Positions 1 to 4,278 of a stretch of 8,129 nucleotides of DNA are shown piece after piece. Source of the DNA: Coriobacteriaceae bacterium AF08-21 (GTDB lineage Bacteria; Actinomycetota; Coriobacteriia; Coriobacteriales; Coriobacteriaceae); assembly GCA_027687465.1 (NCBI GenBank), contig JAQCQR010000035.1:1-8129 (forward strand), read 5' to 3'. Each line of letters begins with the position of its first letter. The first letter of the stretch is position 1. Under the pieces are notes generated by a model. It searched no databases, was not told where the DNA came from, and was given only the letters and a program-made list of their open reading frames with translations. The translations under genes were made by a program, and so were the position numbers.

Positions 1-1
1 A

Positions 2-118
2 GCGACGGACCTCAGGACGCTCTTACACCACGTCTGCGCGCGCCACCCTTACGAGGCCCCTCCTTTTGTGTTTTGGGACATGGTTTTGGACCCCGTGGTC
101 AAAAAATGCCAAATATGA
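2..118 (+). CDS. Possible 3' tail of an upstream gene (partial, function unknown)
   Basis: Reading from base 2, the frame stays open for 38 codons to a TGA at 116-118. About 18 of the first 20 codons end in G or C, as in the real genes of this window, while the other two plus-strand frames show a weaker bias. The peptide contains HPYEAP, loosely like the HPYEEP motif of NIF3/CutA-like proteins, but that is too short to assign a family. The last nine codons lie inside the left arm of the 91-318 inverted repeat, so the repeat may have supplied a new C-terminus. It may equally be non-coding spacer. Low confidence. Confidence 0.2.
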   Translation, partial: ATDLRTLLHHVCARHPYEAPPFVFWDMVLDPVVKKCQI

Positions 119-318
119 GTACTGTTGCAAAATAGGTGTCATATTTTTCGGCCCGTTCTGAGCGAAAATGGGCTCAAAATCAATTTATCTAACCCCCTTT
201 AAAGGGCGTTTGACGGCTTTCAACCTCTTCGAATCGCTCAAAGTAGGCACTTTGCTCTCGATTTTGCTGCTACTAAATTGGTGACAGTACTCATATTTGC
301 CACTTTTTGCCCACGAGG
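91..318. repeat. 228-bp nested inverted-repeat element (MITE-like)
   Basis: Bases 91-128 and 281-318 form inverted arms of 38 bp with 32 matches. The core CAAATATGAGTACTGT is perfect (110-125 against 284-299). Inside lie further symmetric pairs: TGAGCG (159-164) against CGCTCA (234-239), and the palindrome CCCTTTAAAGGG (195-206). All share nearly the same centre (about 199-204), so the whole element can fold into one long imperfect hairpin. A local hairpin also sits at 151-173. There is no open frame inside with coding-like composition. Similarity between the arms stops at 91 and 318, giving sharp borders. This is the build of a non-autonomous mobile repeat or a dispersed intergenic repeat; copy number cannot be judged from one window. 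With the spacer 319-411 it accounts for the long stretch without a gene. Confidence 0.6.
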
Positions 319-411
319 TGTTCAGAGGAGCTCTCGACAAGCATCTAACGCTACAATAACTACCACGTGGCTGGGTTTGCCGGCCGAATGTGCGATGCCG
401 CGGGAGGGGAC

Positions 412-660
412 ATGGTCGAGTTTACAAAGACGATTAAAGATCCGTTGGGACTGCATGCCCGCCCGGTTGCGCTGCTTTACGACATCATTGCCAAGCATCG
501 TAGCAACGTATCGGTCAGTATCGGCGATCGCCATACCGACGGCCGCGATGTAATGGGGCTCATGGCTCTCTACGGCGAGTGCGGCGAGGACATCATCTTC
601 CGCGTTTCGGGCGTAGACGAGGCTTCCTGCGTCACGTCGATCAGAAACCTCTCGCTCTAA
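412..660 (+). CDS. HPr-family phosphocarrier protein (ptsH-like) with Asp at position 46
   Basis: This is an 82-residue HPr-like protein. In the family, HPr carries phosphate from enzyme I to the EIIA domains of sugar PTS systems in the cytoplasm. The active-site segment DPLGLHARP puts the phosphorylated His at residue 15, the canonical place. The regulatory segment aligns without gaps to GK-x-SIMG of Firmicutes HPr but reads GRDVMGLM, with Asp at residue 46 instead of the Ser phosphorylated by HPr kinase. Length is slightly below the usual 85-88. The ATG at 412 is preferred because GGGAGGGG (402-409) precedes it and it places His at 15; an in-frame GTG at 367 would add 15 residues unlike HPr. 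A lone -10-like TACAAT sits at 352-357 with no clear -35. The gene stands alone, with a repeat upstream and a terminator downstream, and no PTS genes are next to it. The family call is firm; the sugar or regulatory role is open. Confidence 0.9.
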   Translation: MVEFTKTIKDPLGLHARPVALLYDIIAKHRSNVSVSIGDRHTDGRDVMGLMALYGECGEDIIFRVSGVDEASCVTSIRNLSL

Positions 661-669
661 GCATGACAG

Positions 670-709
670 GGCGCGGCAAAGGACAGCTCTTTGCCGCGCC
701 TTTTTGTTT
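670..709 (+). terminator. Intrinsic terminator of the HPr gene
   Basis: A perfect 11-bp stem, GGCGCGGCAAA (670-680) with TTTGCCGCGCC (690-700), closes a 9-nt loop and is followed by TTTTTG and more T. It starts ten bases after the HPr stop codon and separates that gene from the iron locus. Confidence 0.93.
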
Positions 710-718
710 CGTATAGGA

Positions 719-806
719 AACTTTTTCGGAATCTAAATGGGGACCCTTTCCAAAAAGTTAACCACGTGCTAGTTTACTAAAGCGAACATAGATGTGGTTA
801 ACTTTT
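719..806 (+). promoter_or_regulatory. feo upstream region with overlapping inverted repeats
   Basis: AAAAGTTAACCAC (753-765) and GTGGTTAACTTTT (794-806) form a perfect 13-bp inverted repeat. The arm centres are 41 bp apart, about four helical turns, so two bound regulators would lie on one face of the DNA. Each arm contains GTTAAC, itself a palindrome. A second, imperfect pair overlaps the first: AACTTTTTCGGA (719-730) against TCCAAAAAGTT (749-759). The 10-mer GTGGTTAACT recurs just before the FeoB-associated gene at 3952-3961. The feo promoter should lie here; TACTAA (775-780) or CATAGAT (787-793) could be a -10, but no convincing -35 is visible. An iron-sensing repressor such as a DtxR or Fur family protein is an inference; the motif is not a textbook box for either. 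If transcription starts upstream, the arms could form an RNA stem instead. Confidence 0.5.
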
Positions 807-848
807 ACCGCGTCGATGTTGAGGACGAACTGACGTTAGGAGCCACTC

Positions 849-1091
849 ATGTCTTGCGGACCGCAGATGCCGGCAATACCGCTTTCGATGGTAAAAGCGG
901 GCGAAACCGTGCGCGTGTCTCGTGTAAAGGGCAATGAGGATATGAAGCACCACCTCAAGGACCTCGGCTTTGTCGAGGGCAGCGAAATTCACGTGGTGAG
1001 CTCGAGTGGCGCCAATATCATCGTCACGGTGCTGGGCGCACGCTTTGGTATCGATTCCAAGGTTGCCATGCACATCATGACCGTCAGTTAG
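849..1091 (+). CDS. feoA: FeoA domain protein (first copy), ferrous iron transport
   Basis: An 80-residue small cytosolic protein with one SH3-like FeoA domain, from about residue 12 to the end. The family hallmarks are visible: a short beta-rich start (GETVRVSRVKG), a helix with HHLKDLGFVEGSEIHVV, and the closing strand GARFGIDSKVAMHI. In characterised systems FeoA binds FeoB and is needed for its Fe(II) uptake activity, though its exact role is unsettled. The ATG at 849 follows AGGAG (838-842) with good spacing. An extra N-terminal segment of about ten residues containing one Cys (Cys3) sets this copy apart from the next. It opens an feoA-feoA-feoB cluster on one strand, 36 bp before the second copy. 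Confidence 0.93.
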   Translation: MSCGPQMPAIPLSMVKAGETVRVSRVKGNEDMKHHLKDLGFVEGSEIHVVSSSGANIIVTVLGARFGIDSKVAMHIMTVS

Positions 1092-1127
1092 TCCGCAGCA
1101 TTTAAAAAACGAAAGGGGGACAAGAGG

Positions 1128-1349
1128 ATGAAGACGTTGGGTGACGTTAAGGTGGGCGAGAGCTCTACTATCGTCAAGCTTCACGGTGAGGGTGCGCTTC
1201 GCCGCCACCTTATGGACCTGGGGCTCATCAAGGGCACTTCGTTCAAGGTCGTGAAGGTTGCGCCGCTCGGTGATCCGGTCGAGATCAACGTGCGCGGCTA
1301 CGAGCTTTCCATCCGCAAGGAGGAGGCGGCCGTCGTCGAGGTCCAGTAG
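1128..1349 (+). CDS. feoA: FeoA domain protein (second copy), ferrous iron transport
   Basis: A 73-residue FeoA domain covering the full length. Residues 20-45 (EGALRRHLMDLGLIKGTSFKVVKVAP) carry the family's LxxLGL-x-G pattern, here preceded by an Arg-rich helix, and VEINVRGYELSIRKEEA closes the SH3 fold. It is clearly divergent from the copy upstream, so this is not a recent tandem duplication. AAAGGGGG (1112-1119) precedes the ATG at 1128. The gap to feoB is 123 bp and contains a hairpin-forming dyad, so the two feoA genes may be expressed at a different level from feoB. Two FeoA proteins with one FeoB is a known arrangement in gut anaerobes; whether both bind the same FeoB cannot be told from the sequence. 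Confidence 0.93.
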   Translation: MKTLGDVKVGESSTIVKLHGEGALRRHLMDLGLIKGTSFKVVKVAPLGDPVEINVRGYELSIRKEEAAVVEVQ

Positions 1350-1368
1350 GGGCTTGCGGCGTATATTT

Positions 1369-1404
1369 CTGCAGATAAAGTTAGGTTTTTCTAACTTAAT
1401 GCAG
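1369..1404 (+). promoter_or_regulatory. Dyad/hairpin between feoA and feoB
   Basis: AAGTTAG (1378-1384) and CTAACTT (1391-1397) are perfect inverted halves around a GTTTTT spacer. CTGCA (1369-1373) and TGCAG (1400-1404) extend the symmetry after a small asymmetric bulge. As DNA it resembles, loosely, the TTAGG/CCTAA halves of DtxR-type iron boxes. As RNA it is a stem-loop followed by CATTTTT, which could act as a weak terminator or an RNA-stability element setting feoA to feoB ratios. The sequence alone does not decide which. Confidence 0.45.
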
Positions 1405-1426
1405 CATTTTTGAAGCACATTATCCA

Positions 1427-1452
1427 GCCCGTGCGGAGAAAGCAGCGCGGGC
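1427..1452 (+). other. GC-rich hairpin just before the feoB ribosome binding site
   Basis: GCCCGTGC (1427-1434) can pair with GCGCGGGC (1445-1452), eight pairs with one G-U, around a purine-rich 10-nt loop. It ends five bases before the feoB Shine-Dalgarno AAGGAAGAAGG (1457-1467), leaving that site accessible. It has no U run, so it is not a terminator. It may stabilise the feoB message; this is speculative. Confidence 0.3.
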
Positions 1453-1472
1453 ACACAAGGAAGAAGGATTGA

Positions 1473-3800
1473 ATGGCGGATTCTCAGATCCATGTCGCGC
1501 TGGCGGGTAACCCCAACTGCGGTAAGACCACGCTTTTCAACCTGATCACCGGCGCCAACGGCTACGTTGGCAACTGGCCCGGCGTCACGGTTGAGAAAAA
1601 GGAGGCCAAGCTCCTAAGCGACAAGAACGTTACCATCACGGACCTCCCTGGTATCTACTCGCTTTCCCCCTACAGCCCCGAGGAGCAATGCTCGCGCGAT
1701 TATCTCATGAGCGGCGAGCCCGATGTGGTCGTCCAGGTGGTCGACGCCACCAACCTCGAGCGCAACCTGTACCTAGCGCTTCAGGTTATCGAGACCGGCC
1801 TGCCCGTGGTCGTCGCCCTCAACATGGCCGACTTGGTCGAGAAGAACGGCGACAAGATCGACACGGACAAGCTCTCCAAGAAGCTCGGCTGCCCGGTCAT
1901 GATGATCTCGGCCCTTAAGAACAAGGGCATCAACGAGCTGTTCGAGCAGGTCAAGAAGTCCGCTGCTTCCAAGGGCCAGGTGCCGGAGCACAAGTTCGAT
2001 TCCTCCATCGAGGACGTTCTGGACCACATCGAGAACAATCTGCCGGCGAGCGTTCCCGCCAACAAGCGTCGCTACTACGCCGTCAAGCTGTTCGAGCGCG
2101 ACGCGGACGCCTGCAAGCTCATCAACCTCACTAAGGAGAAGGCCGCTCGCGTCGAGCAGCTGGTCGCCCAGTGCGAGCAGGATTGCGACGACGACGCCGA
2201 GTCCATCATTACCGGCGAGCGCTACGGCGTGATTGCCCACATCATCGACGAGTGCCTCACCAAGGCTCCGGCCAAGATGAGCACCTCCGAGAAGATCGAC
2301 CGTGTGGTTACCAACCGTATCTTGGGCCTGCCGATCTTTGTGGTCATCATGTTCTGCGTGTACTACATTGCCGTCTCTACCTTGGGCGGCACGGTGACCG
2401 ACTTCACCAACGACCAGCTCTTTGGCACCGACGGCTGGTATGTGCTCGGCCAGGGCCGCGACGCCTACGACGCAGCTGTCGAGGCTGCGGGTGACGCCGC
2501 CGACTCGGTCGACCCGGCACAGTACGGCCCCTATGTTCCGGGTATTACCACCGTGGTGCACGATGCCCTTGTGGCGGGCGGCACCGAGGACGGTGGCCTG
2601 GTCGATTCGCTGGTCTGTGACGGTATCGTCGGCGGTCTGGGCGCCATCTTCGGCTTTGTGCCGCAGATGTTCCTGCTGTTCGTGATGCTGTCTTTCCTGG
2701 AGGACTGCGGCTACATGGCCCGCGTCGCCTTCATCATGGACCGCGTGTTCCGCCGCTTCGGCCTGTCCGGCAAGTCCTTTATCCCCATGCTCGTGTCCTC
2801 GGGCTGCGGCGTCCCCGGCGTCATGGCTACCAAGACCATCGAGAACGAGAAGGACCGCCGTATGACGGTCATGACCACCACGTTTATTCCCTGTGGTGCC
2901 AAGCTGCCGATCATCGCCCTGCTCATGGGCTCCATCATCGGCGATTCTTCCACCACCGCCGCGTGGATCAGCCCGCTCTTCTACTTCCTGGGCGTCTTTG
3001 CCGTCATCGCCTCGGGCCTCATGCTCAAGAAGACCAAGCTCTTCGCCGGTCGCCCGACGCCGTTCGTTATGGAGCTTCCCGCCTACCACTTCCCGGCGAT
3101 CCGCTCTTGGGCGCTGCACGTGTGGGAGCGCTGCTGGGCCTTTATCAAGAAGGCCGGCACGGTCATCTTCGCCTCTACCGTCGTGGTTTGGTTCCTCTCC
3201 AACTTTGGTAGCTACAACGGTTCCTTTGGCTTCCTGCCTGCGATGGACGGCATCCCCGAGGAGTTTATGGACTACTCCGTGCTCGCCATGCTGGGCAACC
3301 TGGTCGCCTGGATTTTCGCCCCGCTCGGCTTTAGCACCTGGCAGGCAACTGCGCTGACTGTCTCTGGACTTGTCGCCAAGGAGAACGTCGTCGCCACCGC
3401 CGGCTCGCTGCTGTCCGTTGCCGACGCCGCCGAGACCGACCCGAGCCTGTGGACCGCGTTTGCCGGCATGTTCCCGACTATGGGCGCTTGCGTTGCCTTT
3501 GGCGCATTCAACCTGCTGTGCGCCCCGTGCTTTGCCGCCATGGGCACTATCCGCAACCAGATGGACTCCGGCAAGTGGACCGCGATTGCCATCGGCTACG
3601 AGTGCGCCTTCGCTTGGGTGATCGCCCTGTTCATCAACCAGTTCTACAACCTGCTTGTCCTTGGCCAGTTTGGTATTTGGACGGTTGTAGCCATCGTTCT
3701 GCTGGTTGCGATGCTCTTCCAGATCTTCCGTCCCATGCCCAAGCACGCTTGGACCGACGAGGACGAGACCAACACCGCTTCCGCTGCAGTTTCCGCTTAA
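1473..3800 (+). CDS. feoB: FeoB ferrous iron transporter (GTP-binding membrane protein)
   Basis: A 775-residue full-length FeoB, the inner-membrane Fe(II) importer with a cytosolic GTPase. G motifs are complete: P-loop GNPNCGKT (residues 12-19), G2 Thr39 in GNWPGVTVE, G3 DLPG (57-60), G4 NMAD (117-120), G5 SA (146-147). A helical guanine-dissociation-inhibitor-like segment follows to about residue 275. The membrane part starts near residue 283. Gate 1 holds GCGVPG with Cys445, and FIPCGAKLP holds Cys474; both Cys positions are conserved in the family. Between the first membrane helix and FVPQMFLLF (from about residue 395) lies a Gly/Asp/Ala-rich stretch of roughly 85 residues (307-393), longer than in E. 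coli FeoB as far as I can recall it. The tail is short and acidic with no FeoC domain. AAGGAAGAAGG (1457-1467) fixes the ATG. Expression is likely from the feo upstream region, with possible modulation by the 1369-1404 dyad. Confidence 0.97.
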   Translation: MADSQIHVALAGNPNCGKTTLFNLITGANGYVGNWPGVTVEKKEAKLLSDKNVTITDLPGIYSLSPYSPEEQCSRDYLMSGEPDVVVQVVDATNLERNLYLALQVIETGLPVVVALNMADLVEKNGDKIDTDKLSKKLGCPVMMISALKNKGINELFEQVKKSAASKGQVPEHKFDSSIEDVLDHIENNLPASVPANKRRYYAVKLFERDADACKLINLTKEKAARVEQLVAQCEQDCDDDAESIITGERYGVIAHIIDECLTKAPAKMSTSEKIDRVVTNRILGLPIFVVIMFCVYYIAVSTLGGTVTDFTNDQLFGTDGWYVLGQGRDAYDAAVEAAGDAADSVDPAQYGPYVPGITTVVHDALVAGGTEDGGLVDSLVCDGIVGGLGAIFGFVPQMFLLFVMLSFLEDCGYMARVAFIMDRVFRRFGLSGKSFIPMLVSSGCGVPGVMATKTIENEKDRRMTVMTTTFIPCGAKLPIIALLMGSIIGDSSTTAAWISPLFYFLGVFAVIASGLMLKKTKLFAGRPTPFVMELPAYHFPAIRSWALHVWERCWAFIKKAGTVIFASTVVVWFLSNFGSYNGSFGFLPAMDGIPEEFMDYSVLAMLGNLVAWIFAPLGFSTWQATALTVSGLVAKENVVATAGSLLSVADAAETDPSLWTAFAGMFPTMGACVAFGAFNLLCAPCFAAMGTIRNQMDSGKWTAIAIGYECAFAWVIALFINQFYNLLVLGQFGIWTVVAIVLLVAMLFQIFRPMPKHAWTDEDETNTASAAVSA

Positions 3801-3830
3801 GTCCGAATAAGGATCAGCCCCTTTCCACGA

Positions 3831-3865
3831 GCCCGGGTGTCCCAGCGACACTCGGGCTTTTTGGT
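3831..3865 (+). terminator. Intrinsic terminator after feoB
   Basis: GCCCGGGTGTC (3831-3841) pairs with GACACTCGGGC (3847-3857), eleven pairs with one G-U, around a CCAGC loop, followed by TTTTT (3858-3862). It lies 30 bases after the feoB stop and ends the feoA-feoA-feoB transcript. Confidence 0.92.
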
Positions 3866-3951
3866 GAGGGAGATGTGGCGTTTCCGCAGATAAAACCGAC
3901 CAAAATATACCTGTCCCTTTTTGGCAGGTGGAGAATGGGGTAAAGTAAGTG

Positions 3952-3961
3952 GTGGTTAACT
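3952..3961 (+). promoter_or_regulatory. Third copy of the feo-type GTGGTTAACT motif
   Basis: GTGGTTAACT here is identical to the 10-mer in the right arm of the feo inverted repeat (794-803). It abuts the ribosome binding site AGAGGAGG (3962-3969) of the Cys-rich protein gene. A promoter should lie just upstream; TAAAGT (3941-3946) is a possible but weak -10. A small hairpin, ACCTGTC/GGCAGGT around CCTTTTT, sits at 3909-3929. A regulator bound at the motif would cover the transcription or translation start. Shared control with feoAB is inferred. Confidence 0.4.
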
Positions 3962-3975
3962 AGAGGAGGCTTGCT

Positions 3976-4176
3976 ATGGCACCTATCGATATTGTTGTAC
4001 TGGCTGTTATCGGCATTGCGTTTGTCGCCGTGTGCGTGCGCATTTATCGCAAGGGCACCTGCGCCGACTGCGCTCAGGGCGGCGTTTGCACGGGACATTG
4101 TTCCAACAAAAAAACCTGCGCCGCACTTAAGGGCGTGGACAAAATTGCCGAAGACTTGGGCCGCGGTATTCATTAG
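3976..4176 (+). CDS. FeoB-associated Cys-rich membrane protein
   Basis: A 66-residue protein. Residues 4-21 form one N-terminal hydrophobic helix, followed by RIYRK, which suggests a cytoplasmic C-terminus. The rest is Cys-rich: Cys29, Cys32, Cys38, Cys42 and Cys48 in the order CADC-x5-CTGHC-x5-C, with one more Cys (20) inside the helix. This layout and its place after feoB fit the FeoB-associated Cys-rich family (Pfam PF12669), whose biochemical role is not established; metal binding or iron hand-off is a common guess. Compared with typical members it has a longer tail of about 18 residues after the last Cys. AGAGGAGG (3962-3969) gives a strong start. It is separated from feoB by a terminator, so it has its own promoter, and the shared GTGGTTAACT motif suggests metal-dependent control. 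Confidence 0.85.
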   Translation: MAPIDIVVLAVIGIAFVAVCVRIYRKGTCADCAQGGVCTGHCSNKKTCAALKGVDKIAEDLGRGIH

Positions 4177-4210
4177 CCGACCAGCGTTTGGGAATGCATT
4201 ACTTCGGATA

Positions 4211-4249
4211 CGGCAGTTGCTGATACGATAAGTACGTTAGCAACTGCCG
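4211..4249 (+). promoter_or_regulatory. Perfect 11-bp dyad before the ene-reductase gene
   Basis: CGGCAGTTGCT (4211-4221) and AGCAACTGCCG (4239-4249) are perfect inverted arms with a 17-nt spacer. No U run follows, so it is not a typical terminator for the preceding gene. TACGAT (4224-4229) inside the spacer could be a -10, in which case the arms would flank the promoter as an operator. The dyad ends 16 bases before the ribosome binding site AAAGGAA (4266-4272). It could equally be a leader RNA stem. The binding protein is unknown; the broken GntR regulator on the far side of the gene is one candidate. Confidence 0.5.
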
Positions 4250-4278
4250 CCGAGCGGCCCAAACGAAAGGAACCCTGT

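Noticed and set aside
367..411. Upstream GTG start for HPr
   Set aside because: It adds 15 residues not found in HPr proteins, while the ATG at 412 has GGGAGGGG before it and sets His at residue 15.
278..553. 91-codon plus-strand frame overlapping the HPr gene
   Set aside because: It starts in the inverted-repeat arm and runs out of frame through HPr with no ribosome site or family features.
798..1493. 231-codon minus-strand frame over both feoA genes
   Set aside because: It covers two intact, well-started FeoA genes and their regulatory spacer, and its peptide shows no family features.
1773..3851. 692-codon open frame on the minus strand opposite feoB
   Set aside because: It mirrors the high-GC codon pattern of feoB, has a low-complexity Gly/Asp/His-rich translation and no recognisable domain.
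3909..3929. Hairpin ACCTGTC/GGCAGGT as a second terminator
   Set aside because: The stem is only seven pairs with a G-U, the T run lies in the loop and not after the stem.
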